From Senegalimassilia faecalis (GTDB taxonomy: Bacteria > Actinomycetota > Coriobacteriia > Coriobacteriales > Eggerthellaceae), in assembly GCF_004135645.1 (NCBI RefSeq), contig NZ_SDPW01000001.1, positions 2,232,001 to 2,296,000 on the forward strand: 64,000 nt of DNA. Direction: 5' to 3'. The position numbers and the translations under genes were made by a program. The notes under the pieces were generated by a model that saw only the letters and a list, made by a program, of their open reading frames with translations, did not search any database and was not told the origin of the DNA. Of this stretch, positions 9,275 to 19,500 are shown one piece after another. Position 1 is the first letter of the stretch. Each line of letters starts with the position of its first letter.

Positions 9275-9810
9275 GATTTCGAGCCGCCGTTTTCGCGAAA
9301 AATGAGCGCTTCAGACCGGCACGACGGAAGGTCCAGCGGACGGCGAGCCGGCAAGCCCGATAGTCCAGCAGCCCGACGTGGCAACGCTCCCTACGCTAGT
9401 CGGCAAACACAGCATCCGTTTTCAGCAGGCTCACGCGGACGAAGCCACCAGCCGTTCACGTCATCTTCCTCACCCGCGCCGCCGCCGGCACGGCGTGGCA
9501 GGTGCGCCCCACCGCTCAGCCTCCACCGCGCAAATCCGGACGCGCAGCCTGGGAGCGTAGGGTTCGCCGCCGAGGGGGACATGGGTCGCGCGACCCCGGA
9601 AGCGTGGAGTGCGCGACTCCAGAGGGCATGGGGGCGAGCGACCTCGGGGACCGCGCGGCCTTGGGGCATGGTTGCATACTGTGTACGGGACACGAGTGCG
9701 CGACGTGCCCCGCTGGGTCGTTGAAGCAGGTCGTGCGCCAGATTTAATGGGCATTCCACTATGATTTGCCCCGTTACTGTGGGACAATCGTAAAGCTTAG
9801 AAGGGAAATC
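9275..9810. other. non-coding region with short GC dyads
   Basis: No gene recognised. Between 9583 and 9700 several short dyads share a GCGCGAC core, for example GGGTCGCGCGACCC (9583-9596) and GGAGTGCGCGACTCC (9606-9620). Their role is unknown. The final 40 bases carry the ribosome site of the sensor kinase. Confidence 0.4.
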
Positions 9811-11454
9811 ATGGGATTGTTCGGCTCACATAGCAAACGCAACGAAAACAGCGCATCGCAGCTGTTCGAGGCCGCGTGCGCCCAAGCGGACCCGAACACC
9901 AGCTTCCTGTTGCGCGCAAGCGACCTGTACCCCGTCCACATCGCGCCAAGCTTCCAGCACGTGTTCGGCGTCGAGCCGGCGCGCCTGGTCGACGACGTCG
10001 AAACGCTTCTGCGCTTCGTGCCCGACGAGGACCGCGCGCGCATCAAGCGCATCATCGGCACATGGGACCGCACAACGCCGCTCACGCTCGATTCCGACTA
10101 CCGCATGCCGAACGACGCCGCGGCCACCAAGCACATCCGCGCCACGTTCACCTCGGTCGAGGGCGGCGAATACACCCTGGTCACGGCCACGGACGTCACC
10201 GACGAGCACGAAACCATCGAAACAGCGCGCGAACAAGAGTCGCACGCCATGAAAAATGCCCAGGAGCGCACGGACTTCATGAGCCAGTTGAGCCACGAAA
10301 TCCGCACGCCGCTTAACGGCATCAAGGGCATGATCGCGCTGGCGCAGGAGCATCACACGAAAGAAGAGCGCCTACTCGACGACCTGGCCCGCGCCACGAA
10401 GCTGTCCGACTACCTGTTGTCGCTGGTCAACGACGTGCTCGACATGAGCCGTCTCAACAGCGGCCACGTCGAGTTGGAAGCGCGCCCGTTCGACATCCGC
10501 CTAGTGGCCAACGAGCTGGTGGCCATGTTCGAGGCGCAGGCGCGCGAAAAAGGCATCGACTACCGCGTGGAAACCGAGGACTGCCACAGCATGTTCCTCA
10601 TCGGCGACCGCATGCGCCTCAACCAAATCATCGTGAACTTCATCTCGAACGCGCTGAAGTTCACCGACGCCGGCGGCCACGTCACGGTCACGTTCCGCGA
10701 AATGTACCGCCGCGACGACGAAGTCAACTACATGATTCGCGTGCGCGACACCGGCAAGGGCATGGACCCGCGCTTCACCAGCCGCATCTTCGAGCCCTTC
10801 GAGCAGGAAGACCGCACCATCGCGCGGCGCTACGGCGGCACGGGCCTGGGCATGGCCATCACCGGCGCACTCGTGGAGCTAATGCAGGGCGAAATCGTCG
10901 TGGACACCGAGCTGGGCCGCGGCACGGACTTCACCACGTACATCCCCTTCGGCCTGGCAACGCAGCAGCAAGCCGACGAGCTGGCCAGCGCGGGCGAAAC
11001 GCTCGAGATGTTCCACAGCAAGGAAAGCGACGCCACGCAGTACAACTTCGAAGGCAAGCACTTCCTTATGGCCGAAGACAACGACTTCAACGCCGAAATC
11101 GCCATCGAACTTCTGGGCACGCTCGGCGTCACGGTCGACCACGCCAACGACGGCCCCGTGGTGGTGGACATGTTCGAGAAGGCGCCCGCGGGCACGTACG
11201 ACGCCATCCTCATGGACATCCAAATGCCCACGTTCAACGGCTGGGAGGCAACGCGGCGCATCCGCGCGCTCGACAAAGACGACGCGAAAACGGTGCCCAT
11301 CATCGCGCTGTCGGCGAACAACTACGTGGAAGACGCGCGGCAGTCGCGCGAGGCGGGCATGAACGGTCACACGGGCAAACCCATCGAAATGGACGAACTG
11401 AAAGCACAGCTTGCGGCCGCAACCGCAGAATCCGCCTATCTAGGAGGGAAATAA
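9811..11454 (+). CDS. hybrid sensor histidine kinase with receiver domain
   Basis: 547 residues from the ATG at 9811 (AGAAGGGAA upstream). An N-terminal PAS-like region (about 20-140) is followed by a dimerisation domain with the H-box SHEIRTPLNG (His162), an ATPase domain (NQIIVNFISNALKF, DTGKGMD, GGTGLGM) and a C-terminal receiver domain with the acceptor aspartate in AILMDIQMP (Asp469). No membrane helix or signal peptide, so it is a cytosolic hybrid kinase. Its stop is followed directly by the start of the MoxR gene (TAAATG), whose ribosome site lies inside this gene. Partner regulator is not encoded here. Confidence 0.93.
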   Translation: MGLFGSHSKRNENSASQLFEAACAQADPNTSFLLRASDLYPVHIAPSFQHVFGVEPARLVDDVETLLRFVPDEDRARIKRIIGTWDRTTPLTLDSDYRMPNDAAATKHIRATFTSVEGGEYTLVTATDVTDEHETIETAREQESHAMKNAQERTDFMSQLSHEIRTPLNGIKGMIALAQEHHTKEERLLDDLARATKLSDYLLSLVNDVLDMSRLNSGHVELEARPFDIRLVANELVAMFEAQAREKGIDYRVETEDCHSMFLIGDRMRLNQIIVNFISNALKFTDAGGHVTVTFREMYRRDDEVNYMIRVRDTGKGMDPRFTSRIFEPFEQEDRTIARRYGGTGLGMAITGALVELMQGEIVVDTELGRGTDFTTYIPFGLATQQQADELASAGETLEMFHSKESDATQYNFEGKHFLMAEDNDFNAEIAIELLGTLGVTVDHANDGPVVVDMFEKAPAGTYDAILMDIQMPTFNGWEATRRIRALDKDDAKTVPIIALSANNYVEDARQSREAGMNGHTGKPIEMDELKAQLAAATAESAYLGGK

Positions 11455-12414
11455 ATGATCGTCGAGCAATCAAAGGCCATCGTCGCGGAAGTGAACAAGG
11501 CCCTTATCGGCAAGCAGGAAGTCGTGGAGCAGGCGCTTATGGCCATTTACGCCGGCGGCCACATCCTGCTTGAAGACGTCCCCGGCACGGGCAAAACCAC
11601 GCTGGCCCTGGCGCTGTCGAAGTGCCTTGACCTGGATTACAAGCGCGTGCAGTTCACCCCCGACACCATGCCGTCGGACATCACGGGCTTCACCATGCTC
11701 AACCGCAAAACGGGCGAATTCGAGTTCAACTGGGGCGCCGTGAACTGCAACCTGCTGCTGGGCGACGAAATCAACCGCACCAGCGCCAAAACGCAATCGG
11801 CCCTGCTTGAGGTCATGGAAGAGCTTGCCGTCACCGTCGACGGCGTCAGCCACCCCGTGCCCAAGCCGTTCATCTGCATCGCCACGGAAAACCCCGTGGG
11901 CTCGGCCGGCACGCAGCCTCTGCCCGACAGCCAGATCGACCGCTTCATGGTGCGCCTGTCCATCGGCTACCCCTCCACGGCCGACCAGGTCAACATCCTG
12001 AAGGCGAAGCGCTACGCCAACCCGCTTGACGACATCAAGGCGAAGATCAGCCGCGACAACCTGCTGGAAATCCAGAACTTCCTGGGCAACGTGCAGGTGG
12101 CCGACACCGTGCTCGACTACATCGTGCGCCTGTGCGAGCAAACACGCGACATGGAGCTGGTGGAGCTGGGCGTCAGCCCCCGCGGCGTCATCGCGCTGAC
12201 GCGCATGGCCCGCGCCTGCGCGCTTATCCGCGAGCGCGACTTCGTGTCGCCTGAGGACGTGCGCGAGGTGTTCAAGGCCACGTGCGCGCACCGCTTGGCG
12301 CTCAAACCCCAGGCCCGCATCGAATCCGTCACCGCCGAGGACATCCTCGACCAGGTCATGGAAATCGTGCCCGCGCCCTCCATGGGCCAGGTCGTCGGCC
12401 GCGCCGCGCGCTAG
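11455..12414 (+). CDS. MoxR-family AAA+ ATPase
   Basis: 319 residues with the MoxR layout: Walker A GTGKTT (44-49), Walker B LLLGDEINR (100-108), and the sensor/SRH region ATENPVGSAGTQPLPDSQIDRF. MoxR ATPases act as chaperones that assemble or activate partner complexes and are classically encoded with DUF58 and transglutaminase-like proteins, exactly the order found here. Start ATG is immediately downstream of the kinase stop, with AGGAGGG as ribosome site. Function in this organism is unknown; envelope stress or maturation of a surface complex is the usual suggestion. Confidence 0.93.
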   Translation: MIVEQSKAIVAEVNKALIGKQEVVEQALMAIYAGGHILLEDVPGTGKTTLALALSKCLDLDYKRVQFTPDTMPSDITGFTMLNRKTGEFEFNWGAVNCNLLLGDEINRTSAKTQSALLEVMEELAVTVDGVSHPVPKPFICIATENPVGSAGTQPLPDSQIDRFMVRLSIGYPSTADQVNILKAKRYANPLDDIKAKISRDNLLEIQNFLGNVQVADTVLDYIVRLCEQTRDMELVELGVSPRGVIALTRMARACALIRERDFVSPEDVREVFKATCAHRLALKPQARIESVTAEDILDQVMEIVPAPSMGQVVGRAAR

Positions 12415-12426
12415 TAAGCACGCCTC

Positions 12427-13593
12427 ATGAAGCGGAATCCCATCATATGCATCGTCGCCATCGTGCTGGCCGTCGGCTCGTTTGTTGCCACGAACAACGC
12501 CGCCGCCTTGACGGTTGCGCTCATCGCCATCATCGCACCGGCCGCTAGCACGGCGTTCGGGCGCGCCACGGCTGCCCACACGCAGCTGCAGTTCGGGCTT
12601 CAGCACGCCTGCACCGCAGGTCAGCCGCTTGAACTGGGCATCACCGTCACGCGCCCGGCGCTTTCGCGCAACCGCATTCGCTTGACGTTTCGCTTCCGCA
12701 ACCTGCTGACGAACGCCACGGAGGAGGTGCCCGTCACGCTTGCGCCCGCGTCGGGCAAAACCGAGCACTTCCACCTGCCGCTCAACACCAGCTTCTGCGG
12801 GCGCATCGAGGTGTCGCTCGTGTCCGCCCGCGCCACCAACTCGCTGGACTTCATCGACGCCGACATCCAAGACGCGCGCCTGGAAACGTCCTACACCGTG
12901 TACCCGGAAATCGCCGACATCATCGCGCAGACCACGCGCGCAAACCGCTCCAGCATCTCCGGCAGCACCTACGATTACCACCGCAAGGGCCAGGACCGCA
13001 CAGAAGTGTTCGAGATGCGCGACTTCCAGGAAGGCGACTCGCTCAAAGCGGTGCACTGGAAGCTTTCGGCGCGCTTCGACGACCTGATGGTGCGCGAACC
13101 CTCGCGTCCCACCGACTACGACATCACCATCCTGTGCGACCCGCACGACCCGGGGCACGGCAGCGCGCACGCCAACGTGCTCAACGGCGTCATGTCCGTT
13201 ACCGCGTCCATCAGCCTGTCGCTTATCCAGCAGGGCCTTTCCCACTCGGTGGCCTACCTCACCGACGATGCGCTGGAATCGGAGTTCGTCGACAGCCGCA
13301 ACTCGTTCAACACCATGCTTGACATGCTGGTTTCCACGCCACTGCCCACCGCCGCGTTCGAGGACACGGCCGCATTCGACGAGTTCCGCCGCGCGCACAA
13401 CGTCACGCGAACGGTGCTGGTCACCGACGTGCTTGACGAAGCGCTGGCCGCAAAGCTCAACCAGCTTACCGACTTAAGCGTGTTCTACATCAGCGAAAGC
13501 ACGCAGACGGGATCGGACACCTCAAGCGGCTACCTGCTCACCCACATTCCCGCCGACGGCATTGGCGAGCGCATCAAGAATCTGGAGCTGTAA
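12427..13593 (+). CDS. DUF58 protein, MoxR partner
   Basis: 388 residues. Two N-terminal membrane helices (about 5-45), a beta-rich middle, then the DUF58 signature around MRDFQEGDSLKAVHWKLSAR (about 195-214) and a vWA-like C-terminal half. DUF58 proteins pair with MoxR ATPases. The gene starts 12 bases after the MoxR stop and ends one base before the next start, so the whole set is one operon. No metal-binding MIDAS motif is evident. Confidence 0.9.
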   Translation: MKRNPIICIVAIVLAVGSFVATNNAAALTVALIAIIAPAASTAFGRATAAHTQLQFGLQHACTAGQPLELGITVTRPALSRNRIRLTFRFRNLLTNATEEVPVTLAPASGKTEHFHLPLNTSFCGRIEVSLVSARATNSLDFIDADIQDARLETSYTVYPEIADIIAQTTRANRSSISGSTYDYHRKGQDRTEVFEMRDFQEGDSLKAVHWKLSARFDDLMVREPSRPTDYDITILCDPHDPGHGSAHANVLNGVMSVTASISLSLIQQGLSHSVAYLTDDALESEFVDSRNSFNTMLDMLVSTPLPTAAFEDTAAFDEFRRAHNVTRTVLVTDVLDEALAAKLNQLTDLSVFYISESTQTGSDTSSGYLLTHIPADGIGERIKNLEL

Positions 13594-13594
13594 C

Positions 13595-15946
13595 ATGGCC
13601 GCCAGCGAGAACATACGCATCATGCCGCGCGTCATCCTGTCCGCGTGCAATGCACGCAACCAAAAGCAGTCCGCCGACCGCGCGCAAGCCATCGCTTCGG
13701 CGCTTGCCGCCGTGCTTCTGGCCTGCGGCGGGCCCATCCTGTTCGCCGGCTGCATGACCCTGCCCACCCTGGTGGCCACGCTCATCGCCGCCACGGTGGT
13801 GGGCGCGCTGGCCGGCGCACTCAGCGTTATCGGGCCCATCAAGCGCATCGTCCCCTTAGGCGTGGTGGCGGCAAGCGCGCTGGCGCTGATCCTGCTGCTT
13901 GCCGTCCCCGACGCGCGCGGTGGCATGTTCAGCATGTACAACGCGCTGGCGTCGCGCTTCGACGACGCGTTTTACTCCTACGCGGGTCTGGTGCAAGGCT
14001 ACGGCACCGTTGCCGCTTCCCCGCTGTTCGGCGCGTGCCTGGGCACGCTTACCGCAACGGCCGCATGGGGCTTCACGCGCCTGCGCACCACGGGCGTCAC
14101 GCTGCTGATGCTGGTAACCGTGTGCGGCTTCGGCCTGCGCCTTTCCAGCGGCATCGGCACCATCGGCTGCGCCGTGGGCATTGCCGGCTGGCTGACGCAA
14201 TGCCGCTACATCCAGCTGCGCGGCTCCATGTGCTCCACGAAGTCGCTGCTTGCCGATCTGGGCATCAACGCCGTTATGTGCGTGGGCGTATTCGTCATCA
14301 TCGGCGCCATATTCGTTCCCAGCGCAGCCGTGGACAACGCGCACAATGCCATGTGGAACGCCATCAACCACGCGCGCTACGGCGAAGAGACGCTGCCCGA
14401 AGGCGACATGGGCAAAGCCGCGCGCCTCAACGACCAGTCCGACGCCACGCTGCGCATCACGCCGGAGGGAACGTTTTCCGATGACATGCTGCTGCGCGGC
14501 TTCGTAGGCGCGAACTTCAGCGAAAGCGAACGCTGGTCGGCGCTTGACCACACCGCCTACGAAGGCAGCTGGTCGGGCATCATGAGCTGGCTTTCCGCCG
14601 AAGGCCTTACGCCGGCCATGCAACGCGCCGCCTACGACGACGCGAACGCGAACCGCGGCGGCGAGCGCACCGAGGTGTCCACCGTCTCCGTGGACGCGGG
14701 CAACGCCTACCGCGGCTACACGTTCGCGCCCTACACCATGCGCAGCCTGACCGGCTCGAACGCCAATCTCAACCTTGACGGCACGCTGCAAAGCGGGCTT
14801 GCGGGATCGCGCTCGTACCACTTCGAGATGGACAACGTGGCAACCGCCAACGTGCTTGACGACACCAGCTGGCTTGAATCCGCGGACAGCCCCTACGCGT
14901 CCACGGAAAGCGTGTACGCCGCGTTCGCCAAGGAGCACTACCTGGACGTTCCCGACGACGAGGCGGGCGACATCAAGCGCCTGGTGTTCAACGACGCCAC
15001 GTGGGACAGCGCGGCGGCTTCGTCGGAATTCGCCGTTATCAGCCGTGTGCGCACCATGATGGACACGATGGCAAGCTATACGGAAAGCCCGAAAACCATG
15101 CCTGCCGAGGCGGGAAACTCGTTCGCGTCGTGGTTCTTCGAGCAGGCGCGCGAAGGCAACTCCAGCTACTTCGCCACCGCCGCTACGCTGGCGTTCCGCG
15201 CGCAGGGCATCCCCGCCCGCTACGTAGAGGGCTACCGCGCGGGCGACCTGACGGGTGCGGCGCTGACGAACTCCACGCTGACGCTTGACCACGGCAACGC
15301 GCACGCATGGTGCGAGATTTACCTTGACGGCCTGGGTTGGACGCCCGTGGAAGTGACGCCCGGCTTCTACACGCAGGCCTTTGAGCCCGATGCCGTCATC
15401 GATGTGGGCGAAACCTGGAGCAGCGGCGCGAGCGACCAGGTGCTCCAAACCGGGTCCATCGCCGGGCAAACGAACGACAACCAGGACAACGGCAACGAAT
15501 CCGACGCCGCCGCGTCCGTACTTGACGTGCTACGCGAGGTGCTGGTCACGCTTGCCATCATCGCCGCGCTGGTGGCCGCCGCGTTCATCCAGCGTGCCGT
15601 GCGCATCAACAAGCGCAAGCAGCGCATTGCCGCCGATGACCAGGCCATTTCGGTACCCGCGCTTTACAACTACCTGGCGGCCGTCATGACCTCGGCCAGC
15701 GTCGGGTTCAACGCAACCAAGCCGCTTGACAACCTTGACGGCCTGTGCCGGGCGTTCCCAGACGTCGACGTTATGGAGTTCAAGCGCGTCATCGAAATCC
15801 ACCAGGCCTACGCGTTCGGCGGGCATGTGCTGAAGCCGAACGAAATGCGCACGCTGCGGCGCCTCACCGAACGCCTGCACGAAATGCTCCCCGCATGCGC
15901 AAACGCGCGAGAGCGCTTGAAACGCTACTTCATCGAAGCCCTGTAG
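13595..15946 (+). CDS. transglutaminase-like membrane protein, catalytic Cys replaced
   Basis: 783 residues from the ATG at 13595, one base after the DUF58 stop. About six N-terminal membrane helices (to about 240), a large external part, and one C-terminal helix (about 645-665) with a cytosolic tail. The external part has the transglutaminase core: GNSSYFATAATLAFRAQGIP, then HAWCEIYL (His570) and WTPVEVTPGF. In the family the first motif is G-x-C-x-x-F-A; here the cysteine position is Ser523 (codon TCC at 15161), and the usual Asp is Glu586. It therefore looks like a non-catalytic member. This gene order (MoxR, DUF58, transglutaminase) is widespread, so a structural or binding role in that complex is likely. 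Confidence 0.87.
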   Translation: MAASENIRIMPRVILSACNARNQKQSADRAQAIASALAAVLLACGGPILFAGCMTLPTLVATLIAATVVGALAGALSVIGPIKRIVPLGVVAASALALILLLAVPDARGGMFSMYNALASRFDDAFYSYAGLVQGYGTVAASPLFGACLGTLTATAAWGFTRLRTTGVTLLMLVTVCGFGLRLSSGIGTIGCAVGIAGWLTQCRYIQLRGSMCSTKSLLADLGINAVMCVGVFVIIGAIFVPSAAVDNAHNAMWNAINHARYGEETLPEGDMGKAARLNDQSDATLRITPEGTFSDDMLLRGFVGANFSESERWSALDHTAYEGSWSGIMSWLSAEGLTPAMQRAAYDDANANRGGERTEVSTVSVDAGNAYRGYTFAPYTMRSLTGSNANLNLDGTLQSGLAGSRSYHFEMDNVATANVLDDTSWLESADSPYASTESVYAAFAKEHYLDVPDDEAGDIKRLVFNDATWDSAAASSEFAVISRVRTMMDTMASYTESPKTMPAEAGNSFASWFFEQAREGNSSYFATAATLAFRAQGIPARYVEGYRAGDLTGAALTNSTLTLDHGNAHAWCEIYLDGLGWTPVEVTPGFYTQAFEPDAVIDVGETWSSGASDQVLQTGSIAGQTNDNQDNGNESDAAASVLDVLREVLVTLAIIAALVAAAFIQRAVRINKRKQRIAADDQAISVPALYNYLAAVMTSASVGFNATKPLDNLDGLCRAFPDVDVMEFKRVIEIHQAYAFGGHVLKPNEMRTLRRLTERLHEMLPACANARERLKRYFIEAL

Positions 15947-15952
15947 CAGGGG

Positions 15953-15992
15953 CGAAAGCCTTGTCGCAATAAACCCGCCGGCAAGGCTTTCG
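15953..15992 (+). terminator. hairpin after the MoxR operon
   Basis: Perfect 11-bp stem CGAAAGCCTTG/CAAGGCTTTCG with an 18-base loop, seven bases after the operon's last stop. No T-run follows, so termination efficiency is uncertain. Confidence 0.5.
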
Positions 15993-16061
15993 GCATTATC
16001 GGGTCTTGGGGGGAAGAAGGGCTGCGCGCGGGTAAGAAGGGAAACGGCGAGCCACGCGAAC

Positions 16062-16362
16062 AAGGGTACCTCGAAACATATCGCAATCGCAACCGCAGCT
16101 GTCGTCAGCGTTGGCGCTTTCGGCGTCGGGGCCATCTCGTTTGCTCAAGCGAACCCCGACTTCAATCCGGATAACTTCACGTCGGCCTACAGCAAAGGGC
16201 TTGATGATGCGGACAGGGGCTGATGCAGCCGCGAACATCGTTTCCAACGCAGGCACCGCAGCGGAAACCGACGCCGCAAACGTCGCAACGCTTTCCGCAA
16301 TTGAGAACCAGTCCGAACAAGCGGCCGACAATTCCGCACCAATCGCCGAAATGCCAGCTTAA
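16062..16362 (+). pseudogene. collapsed paralogue of the downstream BspA-like protein
   Basis: The frame from 16062 reads ...TSKHIAIATAAVVSVGAFG..., then NFTSAYSKGLDDADRG and a stop at 16221-16223. This aligns with the signal peptide and first 55 residues of the large protein starting at 16522. A start codon is missing: AAG stands where the intact gene has GTG. In the next frame the sequence continues as an acidic, Asn/Ser/Ala-rich tail ending in AEMPA at 16362, resembling the tail PMPANEA of the intact gene. The remnant thus looks like a paralogue that lost its whole central region, its start and its frame. Confidence 0.75.
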
Positions 16363-16521
16363 CCTGTGATTTCGTAGCGAAATACCGCAGCGAAGACCTT
16401 TGAATGCCCCGCGTTGCCAAGTAGAATAAGGACACGTGCATCTTCACCTGGATGGCGTGCCTTTTTCGTTTCCCCCTAGTCGCGTTTTTGCGACTTGCAC
16501 ATATCGTTACCGGAGGATTGA

Positions 16522-19500
16522 GTGCGCTTTTCCTCGAAACATATTGCCGCCGTCGTTGCGTCTGCGGCCGTTGCTGCCGCTTTCGGCATCGGCGCGTTTG
16601 CGCTGGCCCAGTCGGGCCCGTCGTTCGACCCGCAGCAATTCACGTCCGCTTACAGCAAAGGGCAAACCGACGCCGACCGCGGCTACCAGGCCAACCCCAT
16701 CGACACCGACGCCCAGGCCAATCGCGAAAAAGACGACGCGAACAGCGACCAGAAAACCACCGAGACCGAGCGCCCCGCAAAAGACGTGTTCACGAACTAT
16801 CCGCTGCAGGGCCCAACCGGAACCTCGGCGTACAACGTCACGGGCAACGCCGAGCTTGGCGGCATAGGCATAGCCAATGAGGATGGCAGCAGCAACGGCA
16901 ATGCCAGCGCAGGCGGCGGCAACGCCGGCGGCGCCGTGGTGGTCAAGCCCGACAGCAACGGCAATGACAACGCAGGCGGCGGCGACAAGGCCGACGACGA
17001 CAACAATGGCGGCAGCCAGAAGCCCAGCGGCGGCGACAAGCCTGGCCCCTCTCCTTCTGCGCCCGACAGCTACGACGTGCTGCCGACCGACCCCGGCTAC
17101 GAAGAGAAGGACACCGAGAAAAATGGCAACGGCATCTTCTACAAGCCTGTGAACGGCAACAACTCGTCGCTTTCGAAAGTTGACCCCGCGCAGGCGCATG
17201 CCGTCATCATGCCGGCGAATACCGCCGACACCGCGCTGTACACCGGGCAGAAGCTCGACGCCTGGATGGTGTTCTGCGCGCTCAGCACGTTCTACTACTA
17301 CAGCGGCGAATCGTATGCGTGGACGTGCTCGAAAGACGAGTTCGCCAGCTACCCGTACTTCCGCGTAGACGACTTTCCCAAGGAGGTGCCGAACGGGACG
17401 TTCCCCATCACGGTCAGCTATCGCTTCAACGACGCGGACACGTGGCATACCGAAACCATCGAATACGAGCCGGCGCAATCGTGCACGTTCATCGTCACCG
17501 GCCAGGTTGACGAAAGCGGTAACCCCGTTGTGCTCACGAAGGTCTACGACAGCACCATTAACCTGCTGCGTTATACCGAGCAGGAGCTTGAAGCTGTGGG
17601 CTATTTGGAATACGGCATGGTCTCAAACATGCTTCTGGGCTGGAAGGAAGGCAGCCACGAAGTCGGCCCCTTCTACACGCCCGAACCCGGGCGCCACGTC
17701 ATCGAGCCCGCCGGTTTCGCCGAAGTGCCCGAAGGCTACAGCGTGGACACGTACTTCTATTTCCTGAACGACAAGCTGCAAAACGACTTCGTGCAGGGTA
17801 TGCACTTAAGCTACCTGCAGCGCCTGTACCTGTATCAGGACAACCAGGATCTTGGCGGCATGCTTGTTGGCAACGAGTTCATCCTTAACGTGCCGCTTGG
17901 CGTGCAGGCGGTGGAAATCAACGAGTGGTTCGGCCCCGTGAATGTGGGTCGCCTGGTGCTGCCGTCCACCACGCTTGACGTGCAACTTGCGCCCACGGGG
18001 CTTGTGGTGTGGGACTCGTTTGCGGTTGATGCGGGCAACCCCACGTATGCGACAACGCCCGACGGCATTCTGACCTCGAAGGACGGCACGCAATACCTTG
18101 GCGTGCCCATGAACCGAGCCGAGCTCGACGTGCCGGATAGCGTGAGCGAAGTGAAGCTACAATCTGGCAACGACCTGCAGAAATTGGTGCTGCGCACCGA
18201 TGATGCAAGCGAGCTTCCTTATGTGAATCTGGAAACGCTGAACTGGTGCAATATCGTCATTGCAGACGATATGCTTGATAAGTTCGTCACCAACAACACG
18301 GCTGCATTGAACGAGGGCTACGGCAACACGCTTTCACTTGCCTCCGAGCCAAGCACGCAATACCGGCTTGATAACGGCAAGGTGTATTCCGACGATTTGC
18401 TGAAGTTCGTGGTCAACACGGGAAGCAACACCATCTTCACGGACGGCTTGCACACCATTGCCAGCGGATGCTTCGAGGGCAACGGAAGCGCCACCACCAT
18501 CGTGCTGTCCGATGGCGGCGATTACACGTTCGAGGCGGGCAGCCTTGCCGGCAGCGCCGTTGCTACCATCGTGTGTCAAAACGAGGCGCAGCGCAAGGCT
18601 GTGCAGGCGCAGCTTGATGCGGCCGGCGCGCCCGATGCCATGGCCGCGCTGTCCGATGTCAGCACCGAAGGGTACCGCTACTTCACCACCGATATTGATG
18701 GCACTGCGTACACCACGCTGCTAACGGTGCCCGAGGACGTCGCATCGTTCACCGGCTCGTTCACGGCCGCCGATGGAACGTCTATCTGCCCCGATGCCAT
18801 CTCCGCCGGCGCGTTCGCCAACAACACCGACCTGGAATGGGCCATCTTGGCCGATAAAACGTCGCTTATTGGCGCTCGGGCCTTCGCAGGCTGCACGAAC
18901 CTGCAGGGCGTCTTTATCAGCAACCCCGATACGGCAACGCTGGGAGCCGATGCGTTCGACGAGTGCTACAGCCTGCGGTTCATCGCTTCGCGGGCCATGT
19001 ACGGCGACTTCACGTTTGCGGGCGTGTCCAGCTATAACTGCCAGCTACTCCGCCCCACCGGCTCGGATGGCACGGACGACTACATCAACAACTTCCAGTA
19101 CTTCACACCCGAGTCCGGCGTGACCGAATACGAGCTGGTGCAGCTTGACGATGGCGGCTACGTACTGTATGGCTGCGACGACGACGGCCCCTGGCTGGCA
19201 ATTTCCAGTGGCTCGACCATTACCGGCCAGGTCACGTTGCCGCTAACCACCACGGAGTTTTTCCTGAACTCGTTCAAGGACGTGCAGGGCGATTTCACGG
19301 TGAATTGGCGCGATTTGAAGAACCTTATGTATGTTGACGGTAGCGCGTTTGCGAACTCCACCGTGTCGGGCGAGGTGTATGTCGGCACGAGCGACATCGA
19401 TCACGCGTCCATTGCATCCGACGCGTTCAGCAACTGCCAAAACATTACGTCCGTGGTAAGCGATGCGCCCCTGTTCGACTGCGCATCTTGGGCGTTCTCG

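Noticed and set aside
11470..13398. 642-residue minus-strand open frame
   Set aside because: Shadow of MoxR and DUF58 genes, which have clear motifs on the plus strand.
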